A stretch of DNA of 64,000 bases from Verpa conica (taxonomy: Eukaryota > Ascomycota > Pezizomycetes > Pezizales > Morchellaceae), in NCBI GenBank assembly GCA_033030425.1, contig JAUFSD010000003.1, forward strand, positions 2,356,001 through 2,420,000. Reading direction: 5' to 3'. Positions 23,949 to 36,946 of this stretch are shown here, piece by piece. The first letter of the stretch is position 1, and each line of letters starts with the position of its first letter. Position numbers and translations under genes: made by a program. The notes beneath the pieces are model-generated. The model did no database searches. It was not told the DNA's origin and worked only from the letters and a program-made list of their open reading frames with translations.

Positions 23949-26900
23949 TGCTCAAAGCAAATAAACGAAAGTAATTAGCTATAGAAGCTGCAACGAAAGG
24001 ACAACCCAAATGAGGTCTAGAATTGAAAAAAAGTTAGGAATTGAAGTCGAAAAATAACTCCCAGCGAACACAATAAAGGAGAGGCCCAAAGGCAAGCATA
24101 ACAAGAGATCCCGCTTCCTGAAAACATGAGGCTTGATGACGCGGCACGGACTTCTATGCTCTTCAGATCTGTCTAGGTTCTTCTATTTCTAGAAAGCGAA
24201 AAGCCGGCCCTGGGCCGTTGCAATTCGATCAATTCCGACGTTCAGACAGTTCAGACAGCTCATGAACGGACCGTGCAAAGGGCGCAGACCAAGTATGGCA
24301 ACGATCTACAGCGCCTTGCAAGGGGTTTCCCGTCTCGTTTCAACAGATGCATGTCTTCTGGAAGCCACACTCTTCCCGGGGAAAACATCGAAATGAAATA
24401 AGCCGCAAACAGCACTGCATGTATTTCAGAGTGGACTCTAGCGCCGCGGATCCTGTGTCACGGTTGTCGTTGCATAGGCAACGGAGGAGGTAGCATTCCT
24501 ACCTCTGGCCCCTCGTTTTGTAGTGTTTGCCAGTACATGTAGCTTTGTTTCGCGTGCGCGAGGGATGGTGATGATCCTGCATATGATATTACCGTGATGG
24601 TGTTATATCGTACTGAGAACTGCGCATAGGATAAATATTAGAACGATGGGTGATCCTGCTGTCGCTACTACCAATAGCAGGTACGTAGAACGCTACCACC
24701 ACTCAGGAAGTGCTACCTAACAGCCACCACGTCCAGCCATCTATAAACCCTAATCTTAATAAGATATACGGAAAACGCTGCCACAAGTCATGAGCTGTCA
24801 CTCGAGATTATTGAATCCCGGCTAGCATTTAGTAGACCTCTAAAGTCGGCAGAGTATCCTGGTCCTGCATAGGAAACTAGCCATTTAAGTCAATTCGTCA
24901 CTATGACCCACATAATGGACAGCCTGGCTGGCCAGCAGCTCCTGCAGGCGGAAACTTGACGCACTTGGTCTCCGCATTCATCGCCAACACCAACTTGGCC
25001 CGGTAGTGTGCGGCCCAACTTCACCTGCTATCACTCGAAATACGCCTTCTGACTCATGTGTAAAGTATTGCCTTGGTAGCCCGAGTAGCGGAGTAACACT
25101 AGGTTAAAAGACTGTCACCGATTCTTGACCCCAATTACATGTACTTTTAATTATATTTATCGCGAATGACTGTGATATCAAGCACATAAATGTATAACCT
25201 TGTCTTAGTCTGGATCGATATGGACAACAAGAGTATCGCTTATTGGATGACGGAAGAGGAGAATTCCCCCAATTGTCAATATAAGCACTCAGTAATTGAA
25301 TACTTCAGACTAATCGCCAAGAGAGCTTAACTTAACTTCAGCTTACAATCACGGGGCCGCTCTTGTAAAAGTGGAAATAAGGCACAGATGATGATGACGC
25401 CATAGGAAGAGTCTTACACAAGCCCAGTCGGAGGCTCAGCCGTTATCGCAATAAAATTTATCCCCGGAATGCCCCTCATCGGACACTTGGTTCCCCGAAC
25501 CAAATGTGAGAAGCCGGCTTGGCTCTACACCTTAAGCCTCATAGGCTTATACGGTATGCATCACTGGGTCCCAGCTCCAGAGACTGGTAGAGTAATATCT
25601 GATCCTTATTCAGATCTCAGATGAGTCTGACTTACTTTGGGTTGGGCTTTGGTTGGTGGGCGTTCACTTCGCCATCGACTGCGCCGATGTAGCGCCGGGA
25701 TCGCACCAATGTTTTTTTTACGTTGGGTATCAAGAATGAGTGACTTGTTAACTGGCTCCTAAGCGGTTGTCGGTGTTTATTTGACCCTCCCGTATATACA
25801 CGTGGCCGCCAATACCTCTAGAATTCAGCTTGCGTAAAAGTGCACGTATACATGTATCCTTGGCAGACAGGCTCCGGTTGTCAGCCTAACAGTAAGCAAT
25901 GATTTTTTCGGCCAGAACTCGTAAGTTTGTTTCCAGATTAAGAGGCTCAATCATTCAACATAATCGGTTCTAGTTGTCAAAACATGCAGAAGGCCACAAA
26001 CGGGGCCCGGCCCGGGAAAAAGGAAATAGGCTATCGTATGATACCCTTGAAATATGCCCCAGGGCTAGGGGTTCTCTCGCTACAACGGAAAGGACGTAAA
26101 CCCATGGCATCGGTGACCTTGCATAAAACACTTTATCATACCAGGCCGCCGGGAAGAGGGGCTTCTGGTAAATGATTCCCTTAGGCAGCAGTAAAGGGAA
26201 AAGGCGTAAACTTTCATGTGAATCGATGATCGTGACATTTGTCCCCAGGATCCTCAAATTTTATACACTTAGCTACATTAGATAGGTATGTACAGAAAGG
26301 CACAACATTGCGCCCCGCAAGCAAATGTACTTCTGAGTCTTTTATGAGTAGATCATTGATTAATATTGAGAGCCAGTAGTCATAAGCGAGCTTGGGATGC
26401 GGGGAAGGGGGAGGGTCTCAACATTCCCCCACCGGTAAAAGAGCCGGACTCGAAATCTCCATACATACTTACCTTGCATTAATATTAACATGATAAAATT
26501 CCCGGGAGTTGGTAGTGAATACCATCCGTGGCTTGGAGGTAAGCATAGGATTCTAGCGGGTGAATGGTGTGCCGTCCTGAACAGTCGAGTTTTCAATACG
26601 CCGCAAAAAATTATTCCAAAGTGCCTACCAAGCAAGCGAAATGAACCCAACTTCAGTGTAACAAGGTGAAATTCCTTTGGGGAGGGGGAGGTAAGTTCTA
26701 ACTGCCCTTAGGTTGGGCCTACTGATTGATATTGAGTGATACCATATGATGACAGTAACGAGTGACCATACATGAGCGCATTTTGACAGACGGCAACCGG
26801 TCGCTGCTTGAAATGCCGCCTAGGTATGTTGTGTTCACTATTTGGGGGCACAGGGGGTCACGGGTCAACAAGGATAGCACCGTCAGGAAACCAGGGTTTC

Positions 26901-28886
26901 TGAAAGTCCACTCTTGTGCTCTTTCTAGCCCCCTTTTCTCTTTCGTTCATGGTGGTCGAACCGTCTGGTGTCCGTCTCTTTCGCTTCAAGCCCCTGGGCT
27001 CCATGGAGTTGGAGTCCAACCCATCCGTCTTTCTTCCCAAAGCCATGATGCACTGCTCTCGGCTACTTGTTCTGATCTGCCTGTTAGGTGTTGGTTTTCT
27101 TCCGGAATCGGGGGGTGGGCGGTTGCTTGGTTTGCTGGATCCTTTGCAACTTCCCCTCTCTTCACCCCCCTGGGCACGAACACCAGCCTTTGTCAAGCAC
27201 TCTTCAGTCAGGTTTCTCGGTGGGAATTTGCATGTTATTTCGGACATGACCTCAGCAACAGCGATACCACAACCTCCGGCTTCTACCATACACCGAATAT
27301 GTTCTAATCTTTTTCGTTGAGCCACTGACTTGGTTGTCTGTACCCACGGTGTGCAGGCGAATCAACGCACGGTCGCGGCTGCTACGGCAGACTACCATCG
27401 CAAACACACCCACCGGAAGCACAGCGGAGAGGCGTGCACCCAAATACACAGAGGACTGGATAACTTTATGTATCGTTTCTTTTCGTTTCTGACGTTTTCA
27501 TCAGCTGCGTACTTTATGTTTCTGTGTTTTCTATCTGGCTCTTGCTAGTGGCGGTGGCGCGTGGCGATGCCGCATCCGAGGGAAGTGGTTTCTGACTAAC
27601 AGGATAAGTTGCGTGCCTTGACTATTTGTCCACACGCGTGGGCGACGATACGAGGCCGTTTGATACTCTTCATATCAGCGGATCTCTTTTTTCTCTCTGC
27701 GTTCTAACATAGGTGCAGTTTGCTGTTGGGGGAAATGGGCAAAAGGGGGGGGGGATGGGGTAGTTATCTGCAGGAGTATGTGGAATCGACCAATAGCTAC
27801 CCTGGTACAAAGTTCCTTCCCGGCTGGGCTAGGGTTGAAATGCAAGATTTCTCTTGGTGTTCCGAATCGTCTGTTAGTCTCAGCCAGTGGGGCCGAATAC
27901 AAAAGGAAGCACTTTCCCACGCAGTCTCTTCTCCCTCTTTGCTGTCCATTTTGCGGCCTCCTTGAAGTTTTGCATCTTATCTCTCCCATCGCGACACGAA
28001 ACCCGACACCACACCCGCAGGCATTAAAGCGGCTGAAAAAGAAAAATAAGAAAAAGAAAAAGAAATCTTAAGAAAGCCACAAGAGAGAAATTAATTTATT
28101 ATCTGATCCCAGTTGACTCCCTGTTTTTTTTTGTTTTTTGTTGTCCATTCTATTCCAAATCGGAAAACGCGTGGCGCGACTGGCCAGCGAAAGGCAGAAG
28201 GCTGAGTCATTAAGCCTGCTCAAGCTTTAAAGCACACTTACCCTGCCAGATCTCTCTTCCCTCTTCTCTCTTTCTCTTTCTCCGTTGTTGTCAACGCACC
28301 ACCACAATCACATTGGTAACCACCCAACCACCGCCTCGCCTTCCCACAACCACACAATTTCCCACTCCCGCTCCCACTCCACTCCCACTCCCACTCCCAC
28401 ACTCCCTACCCCTCTTTTACGTTCTCTCCGCTTCTACGGCCACCACATCACCGCGCGGCTGCCTCCCCACTTGAGTGTGGTGCTTACTAGTGGATAGTGT
28501 CTCCCTGTGCCTCAAGGTTGTACAACACTCTGAGGCTCACCCCCGTTGCTGCCAGCGTAGCCACACAGCAACCACGCCTGTCCCTCATCCACTATACCCG
28601 CGCCTAAGTTCCATATTACCACCGCATCCATCCGTTAATCGCCCCCGCCTTCCACCCCCACCACAGCAATCTTACCCCATCCATCATCCCCGCTCCCATC
28701 CATCCTTTATTAGGCAACATTTATCGTTATTTGTAGTCACCCGCTGCTACCACAACTGTTTCAACCCCCCTCCACCATTTGGTTCCTAATCGCGTCCATC
28801 CTGTCGTTGCCGCCGCTGGTGGGCGTGAAGGTGAATCTGCTTTCCCTCCTGCTGCTATAACGAGCCTTGGTTCATTTCCGTCTTCT
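23949..28886. other. 4.9-kb gene-free region ending in the BET gene promoter
   Basis: No gene is convincing. Two overlapping long frames at 26762-27325, one on each strand, lack ATG starts at their reported ends, lack motifs and have no splice support. TACATGTA octamers lie at 24534, 25136 and 25849. From about 28230 the plus strand becomes strongly C/T-rich, with CCCACT repeats near 28356-28400, resembling the pyrimidine-rich promoters and leaders of fungal genes, here probably of the BET gene. Confidence 0.5.
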
Positions 28887-31615
28887 ATGGCAGTGATGAG
28901 TCCACAGCTGTCGGCTAGCACCCATCCACACGATCAGAAGTCTGAGGCAGTTGCTCCCGCCTTGGCGGAGGCGGACAATGCTGTGTCGCAGGGGACGATG
29001 GCGATGGACTTGGATGTTCACGGGTGAGTTTGCCCTGTTCCTGTCTGCTGTTTGTCGCTTCTCCCCTGCCCTCCCCTCCTCCGCCCGCCGGTATCTTATC
29101 TCGTTACGTATCTCCTCGGGATGCGTCTCGGGTGACGATCATGTTGCTCTGAGATTTGGTGCTCTGGTGGAAATTTCTCTTGTATCCTTTTCTTTTATTA
29201 CCTTTTTATTTTTCTTATCCATGTTTCTGAAAACACTGTATTTACATTATCCTTCCGTTACTTTAGTACGATCAAACAAGATGAATCTACCTCCGCTCTA
29301 CCAGAATTTGCTCCATCTTCACCGAAGGATGATCCCAGCAGCAATGGTGATCGCGCCTCGTTCGTGAATGGCAATAGTTCAACAAAGAAAATAAATGCAC
29401 CCCCATCACCACCAATCCCAACTCCCCCACTACACCAGTCAGACAGTGCACAGGAGCTTTCTGATTTACATATAACCTCGCCGGCCGGCGGCGCCCCAAC
29501 AATGTCGTTTCATGGAAATGGGAAAACTTCTGTAGAGGGAGGGTTAGGTGAGAAGGTTGGAGAAAATGCGGTGGAACGGGCAAAGGGAGTATCTGGTCAA
29601 AAGTCAAAACCATCAGCGTCAAACGACATATCAGCCGATCACTCAATGACTGATGCACCATCTGTTAAGACTGCGAGGGAGCGGGAAGAAGATGATAATG
29701 AGGGCCCTCCACTGAAACGGGCAAAGACTGAAGAAATGGATACCTCATCTTCGTTCGGGGCACCTCTATACTATTCGACCGATTCGATTACGCCATCACA
29801 AGTAAAGTTCCTTAGCACTGTTATTCGGAGTCTGCGGCGGACCAAGGATGCTCGACCTTTTTCAATGCCAGTTGATGCTGAGAAGCTGAACGTGCCGACA
29901 TACTACGAAATTATCAAGAGCCCCATGGATCTTCAGACCATGGAAAAAAAGTTGCAAAATAATGAGTATAAGTCTCCGAAGGCAGTCCTCGATGACTTCA
30001 ATTTGATTCTCTCAAACTGTGTCCTGTTCAATAGTACTGAACACCCTGTTACCGAAATGTCGAAAAGTATGCAGGCTGCCTGGGAAAGACAGATGAGGCT
30101 GTTCCCAGCATCGAATGCCCCCGAAGCAGAGAAGCCAAAACCGTCAAAGAAAAAGGGTGGAAATGTGAAGCCACCTGCTGCCAAAGCACCAAAACCTGCT
30201 CAAGTTAAAAAGGAGTCAAAAGTAGTCGCCCAATCTCCTGTCGCTGCCTCCCCTACATTTGGTCTACAGCCATCAGGTATTCCACAGATTCGTCGCGACT
30301 CGACAGCTGGCGACGGTAGGCCAAAAAGAGAGATTCACCCTCCTGCCCCGAAGGATCTGCCGTACTCGGATGTGAAGCCTCGGCGCAAGAAGAATGCCTC
30401 AGAATTGAAATTCTGCGATACGGTTGTTAGGGAGCTTCAGAAGAAGGTTCACGAACCCTACGCATTTCCTTTCTATACACCTGTCGATCCTGTAGCACTT
30501 AATATTCCCGATTACTTCAAGATTATCAAAAAACCGATGGATCTTGGAACTATTCAGTCAAAGCTGAAGACCAATCAATACGAGAGTGGTAATGACTTCG
30601 AGGCCGATGTCCGTTTGATGTTCAGGAATTGTTATAAATTTAATCCTGCAAATCAGGCTGTACACCAAATGGGCAGGCGTCTTGAGGGCATCTTCGATCA
30701 AAAGTGGACAGAGAGGGCAAAATTCACTAGGGACAACCCAGGCAGCCATTCCCCCGTTTCCGTGTCCCCACCCCCTGAAGAGCATGAAGACGACGAAATG
30801 AGCGAGGAGGAGGCCAATCAACCAGATATCAAGGCATTGGAGCAGCAACTCGAGATGATGAAAGATCAAATATCATCATTAAAGAGGCAAAGTAAAAAGA
30901 CACCACCTGTTTCATCGAGTTCTAAGAAGGGCAAATCCGGCCCCTCAAGAAAAAATTCAACAGCTGCGCCTCCCCCACCACAGCCCAAAAAGGCTAAGAA
31001 GTCCGGTGCTAAGAAGGATGTTCCATACATTACGCTGGAACAGAAGACAGAATTGTCAGAAAGGATTAATTTCTTACCTTCTGGAAAAATGGCGTACGCA
31101 CTTAATATGATTAAGCAGAACATGCCAGACCTCGATAAGGTATGAATCTAATAATTGCGCATTTCTTTGACATGTGCTAATATACAATCTAGGGTCAGAA
31201 TGACGAGATTGAACTTGATATCGACGAACTGGACCCACAAACTTTGTACAAGCTTTACGCCTATGTTTCAAAATTCACTCCTGCTTTAGAAACCAAATAC
31301 GTTCCACCTCCACCTCCGCCTCGACCTGTTCCGGAGCAAAAAGTTAAAACTAAAGCACCTTCAAAGCCAAGAAAAAACAAGCCGATGTCCGCGAGTGAAC
31401 AAGAAGCCAAGATCAAAGATTTACAGGCTAGATTGCAAGTCTTTGACAACCCGACCCCTCAGCCAACTGCTCCTGGTTAGTCGTCTTCCTTTAATTTTTT
31501 TAAAGTAGTGGATAGAATATCGCTAATATAATTTTTTAAAGCTGCTCTTGACAATGCGGATAGTGATTCCAGCGACGATGATGAGAGCTCAGGATCAGAG
31601 AGCGAAGAAGAATAG
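28887..31615 (+). CDS. BDF1: BET-family double-bromodomain chromatin protein
   Basis: Reads acetylated histone tails and links them to TFIID-dependent transcription; nuclear. Four exons (28887-29023, 29267-31139, 31193-31475, 31542-31615) join in phase to 788 residues. After a Ser/Pro-rich N-terminus with an LKRAK basic cluster come bromodomain 1 (about 221-325; PTYYEIIKSPMDLQTMEKKL), bromodomain 2 (about 424-530; IPDYFKIIKKPMDLGTIQSK and NCYKFNPANQAVHQMG), a coiled segment (ALEQQLEMMKDQISSLKR), and the ET domain (about 632-700; PSGKMAYALNMIKQNMPDL joined to GQNDEIELDIDELDPQTLYK). The tail is acidic (DSDSSDDDESSGSESEEE). In bromodomain 1 the Tyr of the NCY motif is Val298, while the acetyl-lysine-binding Asn (FNS) is kept. 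The start is the first in-frame ATG after the pyrimidine-rich leader. Confidence 0.95.
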
Positions 31616-34228
31616 GCCTATCTTTTTTATGTGGTGGCAGTTCCTACGAGGTTATTTTTAAAAATGGAATTGCAAGGGAAATGAAGATACCTTTTTCTAT
31701 TCGCCAAGACTGGAGTCCAGTTCATCTTTTCAATTCATGCCATCATCGCGTGAAGTACTAAGTCTATTCATCACTCATCTTTATCAAGCCCATCCGCCAT
31801 GCAGAAAATGAAGATTAAAAAACAAGCCTACCTTGGGGATCGGCGTTAGGGGTCGCTTGGGACTTCGCCGAATTCGGAATCAACGTTTTATGGGGAAAAT
31901 CAGCGCTTTAGTGGGGCTGTTCTAGTTCAATGATTTTTTCTTCTTTCTTTACCTTTTTTCACTTCTTGTATCTTTACTTTGGCAGTTCTTTTTTTCCCTC
32001 CTCATTTTTTTCCTTTCTTTTCACCTATCCTCTTATGGGTCGGGTGGAGGCTATTGTTTGTGTCACAAGTGAAGAACGAGTCTTGTTGGTTTGATGAAGG
32101 AAAGGAGATCCATTGATGATTGGGATGTTCTTCTCCTTTTTTCTTAGGAAGTCTTTGGGTACGGCAATCAAACTTTTGTATGATACATTGCATGCTCTTC
32201 ACGGAGTCTTCTTTTTTTTATCGCTTATTTCTTCGGAGCGACGGTGGCGCAATTTGATGTGTCCCTTTTTCAGAACCTTCTAGGATACCTTTTTCTTACC
32301 ATCCTTTTTTACGGATCCGAAATTTGACCTGGAATAGAGGAAGTTTAGTGTTCACTTTTATTCTTTATCATGGGGGTGCTTATTTGTTTTCTTACCTGAT
32401 CTGGAGGACTGCAATTTTTTTGGTAGGGGAGTTTTTTTATAGTTCTTTTAGTTTTTTTTTGACTTTTTAAGATGATTAAGGCACGAGATGTAAATAGAGT
32501 ACAGACTTTTAAAACATTTTGGGGAGGCATCCTTTGGGGTTGGCATACGTATGTATTCCTATGAGTAAAATGGGTATGAGATAAATGTAGTTCTGCACTA
32601 TATCAACTATAGTATAGTCTTTTTGGTGTTTGTACTTTCAGTTTTCGTGGCTTCATCCTGTTCCAACGGAGGTTTCTTCTGCTTCTCTTGTTCCGTGAGA
32701 ATGAATCAGTCCTTCATTACAAGAGTGATTGAATTCCCTAGGTAAAAACCTATGGCATTAGGACACTAGTTACTAGTTATCACACTTATAATGCACCCAA
32801 ATGGTTCTAAAACATCAGTGGCACCTAACAGGAGCATGTTTTTTATTTTATTAATCTCAATGACTGTTCTATTCTGTCCTAGTTGTTACTCAGGATATGT
32901 ATCCCCACTGCGATCTGCTAATGGTGGATTTTTCTATCCTTCTGCTAATTCGTATAAACTCCGCTGTAGAACAAACAGAATCACTTAGGACATTAGCCTC
33001 TGGAGAAAGGAGTCCCACAAATCTTTATCGGGAAATGTAGAGGTACTGCTGTTTCGGGCATTGTCCGTGGGCTTACCGCCTCTAGGGGTTGATTTGAACG
33101 CTACTATGACATAATTGTTAAAGATGATAAAGCTCAAAATAATTTTTTCCAAGTTCTAGAACTTGGTGTTTACAAACTATATGTAAGCGTGTTACTTTCA
33201 TAATTATCATTAAACAAATTTTGAGATATAAAAAAAAACACCTTTCACTGAAAGTCAATAATTATTAGAACCTCCTTTCTCCATCCGGTGAAGATGCCAG
33301 AGAGAGTGGTTTGGGGGTGAAGACTGTAGATAGTCATAGGATCCATAGGTAGGTAGGCTAGAACTCAAATTTTGGCCACTAAATATGTTTTGATAACCTT
33401 TTAGAGTAATATTAATGGGGTTAAATAATATAAAGCTAAGCGAAAAGACTAGTCCTTATAGCCCTGGGGTGGTCACCTGATTGCCTTATAAGCTTTGTTA
33501 GATACTTACCTAGCAAGATAGTATCAATTTTTCTATAAGATCTGGGTCATATGCTACACAAATTATGTCGTAGAGTTTATCTGGTGAGTACTTTGCAAGA
33601 CCACGCCTGTTGATGCGCAATAGGTACTCAAAGAGAAGAAAGATCTATGCCAGGCCTTAAATTTTGCAAGAAGATATTGGTGTAAGTCTCTGTTGCTGTC
33701 ACTGCGCAAAAGGTCTGACTTAAGGGCACGAAGGAGAGGCGTGGTGGTCTCATCGCTAGGCTAAGGAACACATAATACTGTAAATCTATTGTGAGTTACC
33801 TTATAACGCTCTAGGGGGCAATTTCTTAGGTGGGTGGTGGTAGGAGTTACGCGTGTGGAGTATTTATATCCTCTCAACCAAACATAATGTTTTTCCTACT
33901 ACAAAAGTAGCGTTGCTATCTCAGGTTTCTTGATATCCCTTATGAAACTTGGCGATCCGGTATGTGGTTAAATATGCGTACCTGCAGTGTGGCCCGTGCG
34001 GTCCCTGGAGGTCCCTAAATACGATCTATGAAATCACCACTCATTCCTCACCATCGTGAATATTAAGAAATAGCCGCTTTTGGCTTTGTACATTTCTCAG
34101 GCCTTGGTAGGAACCAGGAATGAATGTAGCCCCCCCTCATTCTCACCCATCTACCACTTCATACGGGTTTTACAGTTAACTCCTTATTCTCCCCATAATT
34201 CTCATCATCACCATAATTTGTGAGAAAG
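31616..34228. other. 2.6-kb intergenic stretch
   Basis: T-rich sequence follows the BET gene, presumably its 3' untranslated region, and then AT-rich DNA without coding signal. A 13-bp palindrome ACTAGTTACTAGT near 32765 also occurs near 4148. Confidence 0.5.
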
Positions 34229-35993
34229 ATGGCCCCTCAAACACCCAAGATCGCTATTGTTGGGAGTGGTGTATCAGGCCTTGCAGCTCTCTGGGCCCTC
34301 CACAATAAACCTCACCATGAAGTCCACCTCTACGAATCGAATGACTACCTCGGCGGGCACACGCACACTGTTTTGTTTAAACATGGATCAGAAATAACGA
34401 CAGTAGACACTGGGTTCATTGTATTGAATGCTGCTACATATCGTTCGTAATCCAAAATCTATTGGCTTGCCAGATAAGGCAAACAAAACTAACTTTTTTT
34501 TTCCGGGATCTCAATAGCAAACTTTATAGCCTTCCTTGCTCATATTGGTGTTCCTACCGTACCAACAGAGATGTCATTCGGTGTTTCTCGTAATAACGGC
34601 GAGTTTGAGTGGTCTGGTACCTCTTTGGCTTCCGTGTTTGCTCAACGCGAGAATATCTTCAAGCCGAGAATGTGGCGAATGTTGTTTGACATTGTTCGGT
34701 TCAATACTTTCGCTTTGGATCTCCTCGAGAAAGAAGCGACTATTGCGAAAACTGGCGAAAAAGAGGAGTCCTTGGGTTCGTATTTAGATCGCGAGGGATA
34801 TTCTCAAGCATTTAGAGACGACTACTTGATACCGATGACAGCTGCGGTTTGGAGTACTAGTCCCGATAAATGCGCATTGGAATTCCCCGCGGTTACATTG
34901 GTTAGATTTATGTACGGAGGTTTTCTTCCTTTACGCAAAGATTTATTGAACTGATATTGAATGAATAGGTGGAACCACCACCTGTTGAATATCGTATCGG
35001 CGAGACCACAATGGCTCACGGTAAAAAGTGGCGCAAAGACTTACGTCGACACCATCATGAAGACCATCCCAAAACATCGGGTACACCTATCTACGCCTGT
35101 AACAGCGGTTCGAAGTGGTGATAATGGAAAAATACTCGTATCTACTGAAAGAGGTTCCCTGGAGTATGAATATGAGTATGACCACGTGATCCTCGCAACC
35201 CATGGGGATCAAGCGTTACGTCTGTTAGGAAAAGACGCAACAGAGCTTGAGAAAGACATTTTGGGTGTTTTTAAGACCAGTAAAAATACTGCTATTCTAC
35301 ACTCCGATAAAAAGGTAATTTACTCTCACCCACTTTCAAGGTCTTGCTGGGGATCGAACCCAGATTACGGGAATCAAAATCCCGTGTGCTATCCATTACA
35401 CTACAAAACCTTCATGAGAAACACAACTCAACCTAACACTAAAGTTATAGTTAATGCCAACCCGTAAAGAAACATGGGCATCATGGAACTACATGACCGC
35501 CTCGACTCCCACCTCTCGTAATATCGACCAAGTCTCTTTAACTTACAACATGAACATACTCCAGCACATCCCGACGCAACGGTTCGGCGATGTTCTTGTA
35601 ACTCTCAACCCTCTATACCCTCCACATCCATCTACTGTCCAAGGCGAGTATGAATATGAACACCCTCTCTACACTCCCGAAGCTATCGCTGCACAGCGAC
35701 AGATGCATAAAATCCAGGATAAACGCGGGATCATATTCGCGGGAGCATGGACAGGGTATGGATTTCATGAGGATGGCTTCACTTCCGGACTGCGAGCAGC
35801 CGAGAGGTTGGGTGCAGAGGTGCCGTGGGAAGTAAGGGATGCAAAATATATTGGTGGGGAGAGCCCACCAAAGAAGGGTGCGCGGGAAATTATAGTGAGA
35901 ATGGCAATTGCATTTGTACAGTGGTTAATTATAGTCCTAGAGGCGCTGTTGGCCGGTTTTGGAGTAGGTACTCCGAAGGAGAAGGAGCTGTAA
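34229..35993 (+). CDS. FAD/NAD-binding amine-oxidase-like protein (COG2907 type)
   Basis: Four exons (34229-34442, 34518-34911, 34969-35314, 35451-35993) join in phase to 498 residues. The N-terminus has the dinucleotide-binding fold, IAIVGSGVSGLAALWALHNK, ending at Glu in YESNDYLGGHTHTV. Later segments typical of the family are PTEMSFGVSR, the exon-spanning RFMWNHHLLN, HVILATHGDQALRLLGKDA, the exon-spanning LHSDKKLMPTRKETWASWNY, and the C-terminal FAD motif FAGAWTGYGFHEDGFTSGLR. The last 45 residues hold a hydrophobic span (MAIAFVQWLIIVLEALLAGF), so the protein is probably membrane-associated. Relatives often accompany cyclopropane-fatty-acid synthases, suggesting action on lipids, but no such gene is nearby and the reaction is unknown. 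The ATG at 34229 was chosen. The third intron (35315-35450) contains an antisense tRNA gene. Confidence 0.9.
35339..35410 (-). tRNA. tRNA-Gln (anticodon UUG), nested antisense in an intron
   Basis: The minus strand folds as a full cloverleaf without intron. Acceptor stem GGTTTTG pairs with CAAGACC (one G-U). The D-arm is GTGT/GCAC. The anticodon stem CGGGA/TCCCG closes the loop TTTTGAT, with anticodon TTG, which reads CAA (Gln). The T-arm is CTGGG-TTCGATC-CCCAG and the discriminator base is T. Internal promoters fit: A-box TAGTGTAATGG and B-box GGTTCGATCCC. The gene lies entirely inside intron 3 of the flavoprotein gene, on the opposite strand. A run of five T on the tRNA sense strand (plus-strand 35309-35313), suited to RNA polymerase III termination, falls on the lysine codons just before the host gene's 5' splice site. 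Confidence 0.96.
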
Positions 35994-36946
35994 TATCGAT
36001 TGCTGTTTGAGATTTGAGCGTATGTTTATATAATAATTTATGTGGCATCTTAATAACTTAAAATTTATCTAGCTGTATGTACGCTATTAGTAGGCTACCT
36101 TATGGCGCATCCCAAGGGGTGATATATGTGTAAAAAGAGCTGCTCTGAGGAATCAAATGCTTTTTTTTTTCACTCAATAAGTTGAGTGGCCGCACTCTAG
36201 AGCTGTAGTTATACATGAAGGGTATGTACGGTCGCTCGTCATCGATACAGCTTCATCGTTCTTCCTTCAGCTCTCATCGCCCTATTCTCCCTCTTCTCAT
36301 CGATGCTTTCTACAGTTATTCATTATCTATATTGTAAGTTCTTACAACTAGTCATGAGCGGTGCTTGTCTGCTAAAAGCTAGGGATACCAGCCTCTATAC
36401 AATACTTCCTCCGTAGGATTAATAAACCCTTCTAAATTTTCTGTGACTCGGAGGCTACATAGTTATGGATTTGATGATGATTGTTATTATAGTGTATGTT
36501 CTTCCTTGATTATATTTATACCAGGCCCTACTAATAGGTAATAGTGGCTCAAATAATAGAGGTGGTAAGGGCTGCTCATAAGAATATGCTCGAGATCCGC
36601 TACGAATCTGTATTTACATTCTAACATTGGTAAATGGTTTTAATAGTAGGTGGTTTTTTGTGTGCGTTTCTTAGCACCATGTGTATATGCTTTATACTTA
36701 AATATAGCTGATGAAAGTCCATAATTAACAAGGAAGTATGACCATCCTAGTATACTATCTAAGACCAATCTATTACCAGTAGTCTAATTCAAAAGAGTTT
36801 TGTCTCAAGACCCGTTTTGGGGGTATTCCGTATATGTAGCTATATCACACCTGAGCTCAGACGCGGCTCTGCAACTGCCAAGTCCTTATAACGATAACCT
36901 ACACCTTCCCCCAAGTAACAAAGCTTTCACAACCACCAACCCACAA
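35994..36946. other. intergenic region upstream of the RRM gene
   Basis: AT-rich, no coding signal. Includes a poly-T run near 36163-36171 and the presumed RRM-gene promoter. Confidence 0.5.

Noticed and set aside
26762..27325. Long overlapping ORFs on both strands (181 and 155 codons)
   Set aside because: Neither begins with ATG at its reported end, neither has recognisable motifs or splice-linked partners, and they mirror each other over GC-richer DNA, so chance openness is more likely than a gene.
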